DNA of 64,000 bases, from assembly GCF_001006805.1 (NCBI RefSeq), contig NZ_LN811358.1, positions 254,412 through 318,411 on the forward strand, read 5' to 3'. Below the pieces are notes generated by a model. That model worked only from the letters and a program-made list of their open reading frames with translations. It was not told where the DNA came from and did not search any database. Source of the DNA: Microvirga massiliensis (GTDB lineage: Bacteria > Pseudomonadota > Alphaproteobacteria > Rhizobiales > Beijerinckiaceae). The translations under genes were made by a program, and so were the position numbers. Positions 51,372 through 60,344 of the stretch are shown one piece after another (the stretch's first letter is position 1; each line of letters opens with the position of its first letter).

Positions 51372-52283
51372 ATGAAATCTGAATTCATGTCGACGGTTCT
51401 TCCGCAGTTGCCGGATGAGCGCCTTCAGGTCCTTGCGCGGGGATATTCCGAAGCGGGCGCCGCCAAGCGGGCGCGGGCGATTCTGTTCGCTGCCGTTCTG
51501 GCAGGCCTCACCGCCCTGTCGGCCGTCGTCGCGGAAGTCGATATCGAAAAGCTGTTCGGAAATTTCGGCAATTTCTTCAGCTATTTCGATCGAATCCTGA
51601 CATTCGATTCCGGCCCTGCCACCGGGCAGCGGGTCTGGACGGATCCAGCGGAATGGTTCTGGGGGCTCGACAAGTGGCTTGGACTGCTCGCCGAGACGAT
51701 CCTCGTCGCCTATCTCGGAACGATGCTCGGGGGAGTCGCGGCGTTCCTTCTGTGCTTCTTCGCAGCGGCCAATCTCATGCCGCGACGCATCCTGCGCACA
51801 TGTGTAAGGCGCTTTCTCGAATTCTGCCGCACCGTGCCCGAGATCGTCTTCGCGCTGATCTTCGTGATCGCCTTCGGCCTTGGCGCCGTGCCGGGCGTGC
51901 TGGCCATCGCGATCCATACCGCAGGTGCACTCGGAAAGCTTTTCTCCGAGGTGGTCGAGAACGTTGACTTGAAGCCTGTCGAGGGCGTGACCTCCACGGG
52001 AGCGAATTGGGTGCAGGCGATCCGTTTCGCCGTGGTGCCGCAGGTTCTGTCAAATTTCGCGAGCTACGCGCTCCTTCGCTTCGAGATTAATGTGCGTGGC
52101 GCATCCGTCATGGGCTTCGTCGGTGCCGGCGGGATAGGTCAGGACCTCATCGAGGCGATCCGCAAGTTCTACTATGCGGACGTATCGGCCATCCTGCTTC
52201 TGATCATCCTCACCGTGATGCTGATCGACCTTGCGACCGAGCGCCTGCGCCATGCTCTGCTCGGCCTAGAGTGGAACCGATGA
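51372..52283 (+). CDS. phnE: Phosphonate ABC transporter permease PhnE (first copy)
   Basis: This 303-residue inner-membrane permease has about six transmembrane segments and the PhnE/MetI-type coupling loop EVVENVDLKPVEGVTSTGANWVQAIRFAVVPQVL. An N-terminal cytoplasmic part (LPQLPDERLQVLARGYSE) precedes the first helix. Its ATGA end overlaps the start of the second phnE. ATG 51372 or ATG 51387 may be the start; upstream sequence belongs to the repeat. The two PhnE proteins probably form a heterodimer. Confidence 0.93.
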   Translation: MKSEFMSTVLPQLPDERLQVLARGYSEAGAAKRARAILFAAVLAGLTALSAVVAEVDIEKLFGNFGNFFSYFDRILTFDSGPATGQRVWTDPAEWFWGLDKWLGLLAETILVAYLGTMLGGVAAFLLCFFAAANLMPRRILRTCVRRFLEFCRTVPEIVFALIFVIAFGLGAVPGVLAIAIHTAGALGKLFSEVVENVDLKPVEGVTSTGANWVQAIRFAVVPQVLSNFASYALLRFEINVRGASVMGFVGAGGIGQDLIEAIRKFYYADVSAILLLIILTVMLIDLATERLRHALLGLEWNR

Positions 52284-53152
52284 GCCACACTCTCCGTGAC
52301 AGAGCACACGCGGATCTCGGTGGTCTACAGGCGCGCCATCCCTGGGTCTTTCATCCGCCGCTCAAGCGCAGATTCGTCACGGTCACCGTGGTGGTTGCTC
52401 TCACTGGGCTGATGCTAGTCGGGTTCTGGCGGCTCGGCTTTTCCTTCGAGCGTATGATCAAGGGTATCGGTGAACTCGGCACGCTTGTGATGCTGATGTT
52501 GCCGCCGAATCCCGGGAGTTGGTCGAAAGCGGTTCTGATTTTCCATGCCTTGGCGGAGACGCTCGCAATCGCCTTCCTGGGCACGCTTCTCGCCGCGATC
52601 ATTGCCTTCCCGATCGGCTTCGTGGCCGCCCGCAACACGACCGTGAACCGGCTCGTGCAGTTCGCGTCCCGCCGCGTTCTCGACGGCATACGGGGCGTTG
52701 ATGCGCTGATCTGGGCGCTCCTCTGGATCAACGTGGTTGGGCTCGGTCCGTTTGCGGGCGTGCTCGCGATCATGATGAGCGATATCGGCTCTTTCGGAAA
52801 GCTGTTTTCGGAAGCGATCGAAGCTGCGGACAAGCGCCCCGTCGAAGGCGTCACCTCAACCGGCGGTTCGCGGCTCCATCAGATCCGCTACGGCATCATC
52901 CCGCAGATCCTGCCGGTCATCGGCAGCCAAGTGCTCTACTACTTCGAGTCGAACACGCGCTCGAGCACGATCATCGGCATCGTCGGCGCCGGTGGCATCG
53001 GGCTTCACCTGTCCGAGCAGATCCGCACGCTCGAATGGCAATCCGTATCCTTCATCATCCTCCTGATCCTCGTCATGGTCGCCGTGATCGATCTCATATC
53101 GAGCCGATTGCGGCAGACGCTGATCGGGCGGTCGGCGCAGGGCAAGGGCTGA
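52280..53152 (+). CDS. phnE: Phosphonate ABC transporter permease PhnE (second copy)
   Basis: This second 290-residue permease has the same family layout: LRDRAHADLGGLQ at the start, a first helix FVTVTVVVALTGLMLVGFW, and coupling loop EAIEAADKRPVEGVTSTGGSRLHQIRYGIIPQIL. It overlaps the first copy by four bases (ATGA), so expression is coupled. A GTG at 52271 is the alternative start. The two copies differ enough to suggest distinct halves of one channel. It converges on phnF with a 15-base gap. Confidence 0.94.
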   Translation: MSHTLRDRAHADLGGLQARHPWVFHPPLKRRFVTVTVVVALTGLMLVGFWRLGFSFERMIKGIGELGTLVMLMLPPNPGSWSKAVLIFHALAETLAIAFLGTLLAAIIAFPIGFVAARNTTVNRLVQFASRRVLDGIRGVDALIWALLWINVVGLGPFAGVLAIMMSDIGSFGKLFSEAIEAADKRPVEGVTSTGGSRLHQIRYGIIPQILPVIGSQVLYYFESNTRSSTIIGIVGAGGIGLHLSEQIRTLEWQSVSFIILLILVMVAVIDLISSRLRQTLIGRSAQGKG

Positions 53153-53167
53153 TCCGCAAAGGTGCGC

Positions 53168-53905
53168 TCAGGGTTCGAGAACGATTTCGACGCGGTCGGC
53201 TGCGAAGAGGGCACGCGTCACCTGAATCGGCGACCCGGTCGGCTCGGCATTGACGCTGTCGACCACGAGCACGACTCGTCCGGCAGGCATTTCGAGGAGT
53301 GCAGCCTCTTCGGTGCTCGCTCCTCGTGCGGAGATGCGGGTCGCGATGCGGACATAGTCCGGCACCCCATGTTTCGCATAGGCGCGTGTCAGGGAGCCGG
53401 TTTGCGCAAATGTTCTGTCGAGACCGGCGAAGCGCGGGAGCGGCAAGAGCGTGCGCGAGATCGAGAGCGGCGTATTGTCGGCCCGGTGTATCGTTCGCAG
53501 CTCGAGGAGATTCTCGCTGGGCTCGATCGCGAGGGCCCTGGCTTCCCGCTCGGAGGCTTCGACGATCCGCGACCCGATCAGATCGCCCGAGGCCTCGCGG
53601 CCTGCCTGCGTGACGGCCTCGGAGAAGCGGGTCCGCTGACGGATCGGGTACGGCAGTGGCGGCGTCTCAACGAAGGTACCGCGACCTTGCGTTGCTCGCA
53701 CAATGCCGCGCTGCGCGAGCGCTGCCAGCGCGCGACGGACCGTATGGCGATTAACGCCGAAGCGTTCGGCAATCGCCGATTCCGGTGGCAACTGCTCTCC
53801 TGCAGCCCAGGCACCAGAGGTGATGTCCGTTTCCAGACGTTCGGCGATCTGTCGCCATGCGGCCAGTCCCTTGCCGCGCTCCAGAGGCAGAGTCTCCACT
53901 GTCAT
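53168..53905 (-). CDS. phnF: GntR/HutC-family regulator PhnF
   Basis: PhnF is the local repressor of C-P lyase genes. The 245-residue protein has an N-terminal winged helix (WRQIAERLETDITSGAWAAGEQLPPESAIAERFGVNRHTVRRALAALAQRGIVRATQGRGTFV, given here in parts: helix core ESAIAERFGVNRHTVRRAL) and a C-terminal UTRA ligand domain (TPLSISRTLLPLPRFAG). ATG 53905 gives MTVETLPLERG. It is divergent from phnGHIJKLMN; a matching palindrome lies between. A phosphonate or pathway metabolite is the likely inducer. Confidence 0.93.
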   Translation of the reverse strand: MTVETLPLERGKGLAAWRQIAERLETDITSGAWAAGEQLPPESAIAERFGVNRHTVRRALAALAQRGIVRATQGRGTFVETPPLPYPIRQRTRFSEAVTQAGREASGDLIGSRIVEASEREARALAIEPSENLLELRTIHRADNTPLSISRTLLPLPRFAGLDRTFAQTGSLTRAYAKHGVPDYVRIATRISARGASTEEAALLEMPAGRVVLVVDSVNAEPTGSPIQVTRALFAADRVEIVLEP

Positions 53906-53916
53906 CGAAACTTCAT

Positions 53917-53944
53917 TTGACCACTTTGTTCGGTTGTCTATAAC
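53917..53944 (+). promoter_or_regulatory. Sigma-70-type promoter for phnG
   Basis: TTGACC at 53917-53922 and TATAAC at 53939-53944 are separated by 16 bases, a good match to -35/-10 consensus. Transcription would start near 53951, about 29 bases before the phnG ATG. Confidence 0.75.
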
Positions 53945-53954
53945 ACTAGACAAC
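53933..53954. promoter_or_regulatory. Candidate PhnF operator
   Basis: GTTGTCTA at 53933-53940 is perfectly inverted as TAGACAAC at 53947-53954 with a 6-base spacer. The GTCTA half-sites fit HutC-type GntR operators. It covers the -10 of the phnG promoter and lies 27 bases before the phnF start, so PhnF could repress both directions. Confidence 0.78.
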
Positions 53955-53979
53955 GTTGCGGTGAAGTGCGGAGCCCAAG

Positions 53980-54441
53980 ATGCTCGACACGGAATTCCCA
54001 CCTGAAATTGCGAAGCGGCGCTGGGCAATGGCGCTTTGCGCCGAAGCAGTGCGCACGGAGCTCGAATCCGCACTGGACGGCCTCGGGGACATCGGGAAAA
54101 TCGAGGATCTCCGCCCCGTCGAGACTGGGCTCGTCATGGTGCGCGGGCGGATCGGCGGCGATGGGGCGCCCTTCAATCTCGGGGAGGCCACCGTCACGCG
54201 TGCCGCCGTCCGAGTCGACGAGCGCCTCACGGGCTTTTCCTATCAGCTCGGCCGTGACGGCCGAAAGGCGCACCTTTCGGCGACCCTCGACGCCCTGATT
54301 CAGGCGCCGGAGCGACGCGATGCCGTCACGGCTGCCCTGGCACCGATCGAAGCGCGCATTGCAACGGAACGCGAGGTGCGGGCGCGCCGGATTGCGGCCA
54401 CCCGGGTGAATTTCTTTACGATGGTGCGTGGGGAAGATTGA
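53980..54441 (+). CDS. phnG: C-P lyase subunit PhnG
   Basis: PhnG is part of the PhnGHIJ core complex and, with PhnI, helps displace adenine from ATP by the phosphonate. The 153-residue protein carries RRWAMALCAEA, ARIGGDGAPFNLGEATVTRAAV-type core (here RGRIGGDGAPFNLGEATV) and RIAATRVNFFTMVRG at the C-terminus. It is the first gene of phnGHIJKLMN, with a phnF-type operator and promoter upstream. Confidence 0.95.
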   Translation: MLDTEFPPEIAKRRWAMALCAEAVRTELESALDGLGDIGKIEDLRPVETGLVMVRGRIGGDGAPFNLGEATVTRAAVRVDERLTGFSYQLGRDGRKAHLSATLDALIQAPERRDAVTAALAPIEARIATEREVRARRIAATRVNFFTMVRGED

Positions 54442-54443
54442 CG

Positions 54444-55040
54444 ATGACCGGCCTTGCTCTCAGCTTCGCGGATCCCGTCACCGCCTCACAGCAGGCGTTC
54501 AGCGCCGTGATGCATGCGCTCGCATCGCCCGGCGAGATCCGGACCTTCGCCACGGATCTCGAACCGCCACGGCCGCTCACTCCGGAACTCGCGGCAGTCG
54601 CGCTGGCCTTGGCCGATCATGAGGCGCCGCTCTGGCTCGACGAGCCTCTCGCTGCGGCCCCAGCCGTCGCCGAGTATCTGCGCTTTCACACCGGCGCCGC
54701 GATCGTCGAGGACCCGGCCGACAGCGCCTTCGCGCTCATTTGCGAGCCGCGGCTTTGTCCATCGTTCGATGCTTTCGCCCTCGGAACGCCGGAATACCCC
54801 GATCGATCGACCACGATCGTGCTGGCCGTCACGTCGCTGGATGACGGGCTGGGGCTTCGCTTGAGAGGACCGGGGATCGAGACGGAGCGGTCATTCGCAC
54901 CGAATCCTCAGCCGGATGGATTTCGCGATCAGATTCTTCGCAACCGTTCACTCTTTCCGCTCGGCGTCGACTGGCTCTTCATCGCACCGGGCAAGATCGC
55001 GGGCTTGCCCCGCTCCGTGAGGATCATCGGGGAGAGTTGA
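54444..55040 (+). CDS. phnH: C-P lyase subunit PhnH
   Basis: PhnH is a structural partner in the C-P lyase core. The 198-residue protein has FADPVTASQQAFSAVMHALASPG near the start and RGPGIETERSF, RNRSLFPLGVDWLFIAPG near the end, as in the family. It begins two bases after the phnG stop; ATG 54444 is preferred to TTG 54438, which would overlap phnG. Confidence 0.95.
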   Translation: MTGLALSFADPVTASQQAFSAVMHALASPGEIRTFATDLEPPRPLTPELAAVALALADHEAPLWLDEPLAAAPAVAEYLRFHTGAAIVEDPADSAFALICEPRLCPSFDAFALGTPEYPDRSTTIVLAVTSLDDGLGLRLRGPGIETERSFAPNPQPDGFRDQILRNRSLFPLGVDWLFIAPGKIAGLPRSVRIIGES

Positions 55041-55044
55041 GCCG

Positions 55045-56160
55045 ATGTATGTTGCAGTGGAGGGCGGCGAAGCCGCAATCGACAACGCCCATCTCCTCCT
55101 GGCGCATGCACGGCGCGGTGATCCGGCAGTGCCCGAATTGTCGGTCGCGCAGATCGCCGAGCAGCTTACGATTCTCGTCGATCGCGTGATGACGGAAGGT
55201 TCGCTCTACGATCGCGAGCTTGCGGCGCTGGCGCTCAAGCAGGCGCGCGGCGACGTGATCGAAGCGATCTTCCTGGTGCGTGCCTTCCGCACCACGCTGC
55301 CGCGCTTCGGCAGCACGGAGGCGATCGACACCCGGGCGATCGAAATCCGCCGCCGCGTGTCGGCGACCTTCAAGGACCTCCCCGGCGGACAGGTCCTTGG
55401 GCCGACCTTCGATTACACTCATCGCCTCATCGACTTCGCCCTTGCAGCGGAAGGAGACCCGCCCCCACCAGCCGAGGCGCCCGCAGCGCCCGCCGAAACA
55501 ATCGTGCCGCGCGTCACCGATCTTCTTGGCGACGAGGACCTCATCGAGCGTGAGTCCGCGCCAGACCCATCACTGCCCGTCGGCGATCTCACGCGCGAAC
55601 CCATGAGCTTCCCGGCGGATCGCGATCTGCGGCTCCAGGCCCTTGCGCGCGGCGACGAAGGCTTCGTGCTCGCGCTCGGCTATTCCACGCAGCGCGGTTT
55701 CGGGCGCACGCATCCCTTTGTCGGCGAGATCCGCGTCGGCGAGGTCGAGGTCGAGTTCATGCCGGAAGAACTCGGTTTCCCGGTTCCGCTCGGCACGCTC
55801 ACTGTCACCGAATGCCAGATGGTGAACCAGTTCAAGGGCTCCGCCGAGGTGCCCCCCCAGTTCACTCGCGGCTACGGCCTCGCGTTCGGGCAGAGCGAAC
55901 GCAAGGCTATGGCGATGTCGCTGGTCGATCGCGCGCTCCGCGCGCGCGAGCTGGGCGAGGAGATCAAGGGACCCGCGCAGGACGAGGAATTCGTTCTGTC
56001 ACACGCCGACAATCTGCAGGCGACGGGTTTCGTGGAGCACCTGAAACTGCCGCATTACGTCGACTTTCAGGCCGAGCTCGAACTCGTTCGCCGGATGCGC
56101 GCCGAGCACGCTTCGCGCGCATCCGAAGACGCCGTCGAAACCCGGGAGGCAGCCGAATGA
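55045..56160 (+). CDS. phnI: C-P lyase nucleosidase subunit PhnI
   Basis: PhnI, with PhnG, H and L, forms the ribose-1-(alkylphosphonate) triphosphate intermediate from ATP. The 371-residue protein starts MYVAVEGGEAAIDNAHLLLA and carries the family segments GDVIEAIFLVRAFRTTLPRFG and GQVLGPTFDYTHRLIDFAL, then TVTECQMVNQFKGSAEVPPQFTRGYGL and VEHLKLPHYVDFQAEL. Its stop overlaps the phnJ start in an ATGA, so the two are coupled. Confidence 0.96.
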   Translation: MYVAVEGGEAAIDNAHLLLAHARRGDPAVPELSVAQIAEQLTILVDRVMTEGSLYDRELAALALKQARGDVIEAIFLVRAFRTTLPRFGSTEAIDTRAIEIRRRVSATFKDLPGGQVLGPTFDYTHRLIDFALAAEGDPPPPAEAPAAPAETIVPRVTDLLGDEDLIERESAPDPSLPVGDLTREPMSFPADRDLRLQALARGDEGFVLALGYSTQRGFGRTHPFVGEIRVGEVEVEFMPEELGFPVPLGTLTVTECQMVNQFKGSAEVPPQFTRGYGLAFGQSERKAMAMSLVDRALRARELGEEIKGPAQDEEFVLSHADNLQATGFVEHLKLPHYVDFQAELELVRRMRAEHASRASEDAVETREAAE

Positions 56161-57104
56161 GGGCGGAAGCGCAGAATGAAGGTCTCACGGGCTACAATTT
56201 CGCGTATCTCGACGAGCAGACGAAGCGGATGATCCGCCGCGCGATCCTGAAGGCGATCGCAATTCCCGGATACCAGGTGCCCTTCGCCTCGCGCGAGATG
56301 CCGATGCCCTACGGCTGGGGCACGGGCGGCGTGCAGGTGACGGCCTCCATTCTCGGCAAGAGCGATGTCCTGAAGGTCATCGACCAGGGCTCCGACGACA
56401 CGACGAATGCCGTCTCGATCCGGAAGTTCTTCGAGCGCACCGCCGGCGTCGCCACGACAACGCACACGCAGGACGCAACCGTCATTCAGACCCGGCATCG
56501 CATTCCGGAACATCCGCTCCATGCGGGCCAGGTGCTCGTCTTCCAGGTGCCTATTCCTGAGCCGCTGCGATTCCTCGAGCCGCGCGAGACGGAAACCCGC
56601 AAGCTGCACGCACTCGCGGAATACGGCCTCATGCATGTGAAGCTCTATGAGGATATCGCGCGGCACGGCCACATCGCGACGACCTATGCCTATCCGGTCG
56701 AGGTCGACGGACGCTACGTCATGGACCCGTCCCCGACGCCGAAGTTCGATAACCCGAAGATGCACCGCATGCCGGCCCTGCAGCTCTTCGGGGCCGGCCG
56801 CGAGAAGCGGATCTACGCCGTTCCGCCCTATACGGATGTGCGCAGCCTGGACTTCGAGGACCACCCGTTCCGGGTCCAGACCTTCAAGGAGCCCTGTGCG
56901 CTCTGCGGTGCTGCAGGAGCCTATCTCGATGAAGTCGTTCTCGACGACCGCGGCGGCCGCATGTTCGTGTGCTCCGATACGGATTTCTGTGAGGAGCGGC
57001 GGCAAGCCGGGCATCGCGGCGCGATGCTCGCGACGACCGAGACGGCGCCGTGGGGCGCTCGGCTCGGCAAGACCCACCCTCGGAATTCCGGAGAACAACG
57101 GTGA
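56157..57104 (+). CDS. phnJ: C-P lyase radical-SAM subunit PhnJ
   Basis: PhnJ cleaves the C-P bond by radical SAM chemistry, giving an alkane and 5-phosphoribosyl 1,2-cyclic phosphate. The 315-residue protein has the unusual 4Fe-4S cluster Cys spacing CX2CX21CX5C at Cys247, Cys250, Cys272 and Cys278, and the glycyl-radical region AIPGYQVPFASREMP with Gly38. The catalytic set is complete. ATG 56157 overlaps phnI; the longer frame upstream is the phnI shadow. It is followed by an overlapping GTG start of phnK. Confidence 0.97.
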   Translation: MRAEAQNEGLTGYNFAYLDEQTKRMIRRAILKAIAIPGYQVPFASREMPMPYGWGTGGVQVTASILGKSDVLKVIDQGSDDTTNAVSIRKFFERTAGVATTTHTQDATVIQTRHRIPEHPLHAGQVLVFQVPIPEPLRFLEPRETETRKLHALAEYGLMHVKLYEDIARHGHIATTYAYPVEVDGRYVMDPSPTPKFDNPKMHRMPALQLFGAGREKRIYAVPPYTDVRSLDFEDHPFRVQTFKEPCALCGAAGAYLDEVVLDDRGGRMFVCSDTDFCEERRQAGHRGAMLATTETAPWGARLGKTHPRNSGEQR

Positions 57105-57877
57105 GCGAGACGCCGCTTCTGCAGGCGAGAGGACTGACGAAGTTCTACGGGCAACGCGCCGGCTGCATGGACGTGTCCTTCGATCTGTTCGAAGGCGAAG
57201 TGCTCGCCGTCGTCGGAGAATCCGGGTCCGGCAAGTCGACCCTTCTCGGCTGTCTCGCGACCGAGCTCGAGCCAAGCAGCGGCGAGGTCTTCTATCGCAT
57301 GCGTGACGGTGCGATGCGTGAACTCTTCTCCCTGAGCGAACCGGAGCGCCGCTTCCTGCTGCGCACCGACTGGGGCTTCATTCGCCAGGATGCGTCCCAG
57401 GGCTTGCGCATGAGCGTATCGGCCGGCGGCAATGTCGGGGAGAGATTGATGGCTGTCGGGGCCCGGCATTACGGGCGCATTCGCACGACGGCCGCCGACT
57501 GGCTGTCCCGCGTCGAGATCGAGGCCGACCGGATCGACGACACGCCGCGCACCTTCTCGGGCGGCATGCGCCAGCGCCTGCAGATTGCCCGCAATCTCGT
57601 CACGCATCCGCGCCTCGTCTTCATGGACGAGCCGACCTCCGGTCTCGACGTTTCGGTGCAGGCGAAGCTTCTCGATCTCATTCGATCGCTGGTCAGCGAG
57701 CTAGGGCTCGCCGTCATCATCGTGACCCACGATCTAGCGGTTGCGCGACTCCTGTCCCACCGGATCATGGTGATGCGCAGCGGACGGGTCGTGGAGACGG
57801 GTCTCACCGATCAGGTCCTCGACGATCCGAGTGAACCCTATACGCAACTCCTCGTCTCTTCGGTTCTGGCGGCCTGA
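57101..57877 (+). CDS. phnK: C-P lyase system ATP-binding protein PhnK
   Basis: PhnK is an ABC-type ATPase that docks on the PhnGHIJ core and is not a transporter component. The 258-residue protein has Walker A GESGSGKST, signature FSGGMRQRL and Walker B LVFMDEPTSGLD. GTG 57101 overlaps the phnJ stop by three bases and has GGAG 8 bases upstream; the longer in-frame start lies inside phnJ. Confidence 0.96.
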   Translation: MSETPLLQARGLTKFYGQRAGCMDVSFDLFEGEVLAVVGESGSGKSTLLGCLATELEPSSGEVFYRMRDGAMRELFSLSEPERRFLLRTDWGFIRQDASQGLRMSVSAGGNVGERLMAVGARHYGRIRTTAADWLSRVEIEADRIDDTPRTFSGGMRQRLQIARNLVTHPRLVFMDEPTSGLDVSVQAKLLDLIRSLVSELGLAVIIVTHDLAVARLLSHRIMVMRSGRVVETGLTDQVLDDPSEPYTQLLVSSVLAA

Positions 57878-57879
57878 CC

Positions 57880-58584
57880 ATGACGAAACTGGTCTCTCTC
57901 GAGGGCGTCTCCAAAGCCTTCACCCTGCACCTGCGCGGCGGCGCGCGGCTCGACGTCGTGTCCGGCGTGACTTTCACGGCTCATGCAGGCGAATGCATCG
58001 TTCTCGGTGGTCCATCGGGCGCCGGCAAATCGTCGCTTCTGAAGATCATCTATGGCAATTACCGATGCGATTCCGGCCGGGTGCTCGTCCGGGACGGAGA
58101 TGAACTGGTCGATGTCGCGGCTGCTGCGCCCCGCCGGATCCTGGCTCTGCGGCGGTCCATTATGGGCTATGTCTCCCAGTTCCTGCGCGTCATCCCGCGC
58201 GTCGGGGCCCTCGACATCGTCGTCGCGGCAGGCCGCGAGAGCGGACTGGCCGATGACAAAGCGCGGCGGCGCGCGGAGAGCCTGCTGTCACAGCTCAACG
58301 TGCCGGAGCGCCTCTGGTCGTTGCCCCCGGCCACCTTTTCGGGCGGCGAGCAGCAGCGCGTGAACATCGCCCGAGGGCTCGTCAGCGATCGCCCCGTCCT
58401 CTTGCTCGACGAGCCGACGGCTTCGCTCGACGCCCGCAATCGTGCGGTCGTGATCGATCTCATCGAGCGCAAGAAAGCTGCTGGCGCCGCGATCATCGGC
58501 ATCTTCCATGATGAGGACGTGCGCGACGCGGTGGCAAGCCGTGTCGTCGATGTGACGCAGTTTTCAGCTAAAGCCGCGGCCTGA
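57880..58584 (+). CDS. phnL: C-P lyase system ATP-binding protein PhnL
   Basis: PhnL is the second ABC-type subunit needed for nucleotide chemistry in C-P lyase. The 234-residue protein has Walker A GPSGAGKSS, signature FSGGEQQRV and Walker B VLLLDEPTASLD, and the PhnL-type GYVSQFLRVIPRVGALDIV. It begins two bases after phnK. Confidence 0.96.
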   Translation: MTKLVSLEGVSKAFTLHLRGGARLDVVSGVTFTAHAGECIVLGGPSGAGKSSLLKIIYGNYRCDSGRVLVRDGDELVDVAAAAPRRILALRRSIMGYVSQFLRVIPRVGALDIVVAAGRESGLADDKARRRAESLLSQLNVPERLWSLPPATFSGGEQQRVNIARGLVSDRPVLLLDEPTASLDARNRAVVIDLIERKKAAGAAIIGIFHDEDVRDAVASRVVDVTQFSAKAAA

Positions 58585-58603
58585 GTCCGAAGCGAAGAAG
58601 CCC

Positions 58604-59755
58604 ATGCCCGACAGACCGAACATCCATATCTTCGAGAATGCCGAAATCGTGATGCCCGATCGCGTCCAGCGAGGCTGGGTCGCGGTTGATGACGGCCGCA
58701 TCATCGAAATCGGAGAGGGCGCGGCTCCCGAGCGCGGCCTCGATCTGGCAGGGGACTATCTTCTTCCGGGTCTCGTGGAGCTCCATACCGATCATCTCGA
58801 GAGCCATTACGCGCCGCGCCCGAAGGTACGCTGGCATCCTCTCGGGGCCGTTCTCGCCTATGACGCGCAGATCGCCTCATCCGGCATTACGACCGTTTTC
58901 GATTCGCTCCGGGCGGGTGTCGATGTGGATGGCGGCGGCCTTGGGGCCGAGCTCCTTGCGCTCGCCGAGGCTCTCGACGATGCGCGTCGGCATGGGCTCT
59001 TCCGCTGCGAGCATCTCACTCATTTGCGCTGCGAGGTGCCGTCGCCGGATGTCGTCGAAACGGTCGAAAACTTCGTATCGGTCTTTCCGGTGCACCTGAT
59101 TTCCCTGATGGATCACACGCCCGGCCAGCGGCAGTTCCGGGACCTCGACAAGTATTTCACCTATTACGGCGGCAAGACCGGCAAATCCGATGCGGAGATC
59201 CGGCAGGCGGTTCAACGCAAGACTAACGAGAATGCGGCGCTTTCGGCCATGAACCGGCCGGCACTCGTGAAGATGGCCGCACAACGCGGGATCCGCCTCG
59301 CCTCGCACGACGACACGACGCTCGACGAGGTCCATCAATCGATTCACGAAGGGGTTGCCATCGCGGAGTTCCCGACGACAATCGAAGCCGCGCGAGCCTC
59401 GCACAAGAACGGCATCACGGTGATGATGGGTGCACCGAATCTCATCCGCGGCGGCTCGCATTCCGGCAACGTGGCCGCGGAGGAGCTCGCACGGGAGGGC
59501 GTCCTCGACATTCTGTCGTCGGACTACGTTCCTGCGAGCCTTTTGATGGCAGCCTTCGATCTGCCGCGTCGCGCGGCGGGCATCACGCTGCCCGACGCGA
59601 TTGCGACCGTGACGCGCAACCCTGCGCGGTCCGCCGGGCTCCAGGACCGTGGCGAGATCGCTTCCGGACAGCGGGCCGACATCGTGCGCGTCTCCGTCGT
59701 CGGCGGCGTGCCTGTCGTTCGCCAGGTGTGGCTCGAAGGACGGCGGGTCGCCTGA
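58604..59755 (+). CDS. phnM: Alpha-D-ribose 1-methylphosphonate 5-triphosphate diphosphatase PhnM
   Basis: PhnM removes pyrophosphate from the C-P lyase intermediate. The 383-residue amidohydrolase-fold enzyme has the metal motif VELHTDHLESHYAPRP, SLMDHTPGQRQFRD, ASHDDTTLDEV and SDYVPASLL. Its stop overlaps the phnN start by one base. Confidence 0.97.
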   Translation: MPDRPNIHIFENAEIVMPDRVQRGWVAVDDGRIIEIGEGAAPERGLDLAGDYLLPGLVELHTDHLESHYAPRPKVRWHPLGAVLAYDAQIASSGITTVFDSLRAGVDVDGGGLGAELLALAEALDDARRHGLFRCEHLTHLRCEVPSPDVVETVENFVSVFPVHLISLMDHTPGQRQFRDLDKYFTYYGGKTGKSDAEIRQAVQRKTNENAALSAMNRPALVKMAAQRGIRLASHDDTTLDEVHQSIHEGVAIAEFPTTIEAARASHKNGITVMMGAPNLIRGGSHSGNVAAEELAREGVLDILSSDYVPASLLMAAFDLPRRAAGITLPDAIATVTRNPARSAGLQDRGEIASGQRADIVRVSVVGGVPVVRQVWLEGRRVA

Positions 59756-60333
59756 TGGCCGGTGGCTTCGTTTTCGTCGTCGGGCCGAGTGGAGCCGGCA
59801 AGGACACGCTGATCCGTCTCGCGCGTGCAGAACTGTGCAACGATCCGCGCTTCAGCTTTCCGCGGCGCCTCGTGACGCGCGAGGCCTCGACGTGGGAGGA
59901 CAATGACACCATCGACGATGAGAGCTTCGCGCGCAGCCACGCGGCGGGCGCGTTCACCCTATCCTGGCGAGCCCACGGGCTCGGCTATGCGCTGCCGGGA
60001 TCCTGTCGCGATGCGGCCGAAGCCGGCCAGGTCGTCGTCTGCAATCTCTCCCGCACGCTCATTGGCGAGGCGCGCAAAAAACTGCCGAACGTCTCGGTCG
60101 TCGAAGTGACGGCGTCCGTTGCAGTTCTCGCTGCACGGCTCGCGCTCCGTGGGCGGAGCGAGGATGGCAATATCGGCGCACGGATTGCGCGCTCGCGTGA
60201 AGTCGGCGCGGTGGCTGCCGACCTCACGATCGTGAATGAGGGCGCTCCGGAGACAGCAGGACGGAAGCTCACGGCCTTCCTGCGCAAGTGCGCGGAGCTG
60301 GATGTTCGAAACGTCGACGCCGCCGCGAGCTGA
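59755..60333 (+). CDS. phnN: Ribose 1,5-bisphosphate phosphokinase PhnN
   Basis: PhnN phosphorylates ribose 1,5-bisphosphate to PRPP, linking phosphonate use to nucleotide and histidine synthesis. The 192-residue guanylate-kinase-like protein has P-loop GPSGAGKDTL and FPRRLVTREAS. ATG 59755 overlaps the phnM stop. It is the last gene of the phn operon and converges on the dehalogenase-like gene after 11 bases. Confidence 0.95.
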   Translation: MAGGFVFVVGPSGAGKDTLIRLARAELCNDPRFSFPRRLVTREASTWEDNDTIDDESFARSHAAGAFTLSWRAHGLGYALPGSCRDAAEAGQVVVCNLSRTLIGEARKKLPNVSVVEVTASVAVLAARLALRGRSEDGNIGARIARSREVGAVAADLTIVNEGAPETAGRKLTAFLRKCAELDVRNVDAAAS

Positions 60334-60344
60334 GGTTCAGCGCT

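Noticed and set aside
55812..56156. N-terminal extension of phnJ by 115 residues
   Set aside because: It overlaps phnI out of frame; the ATGA junction at 56157 is the normal coupled start.
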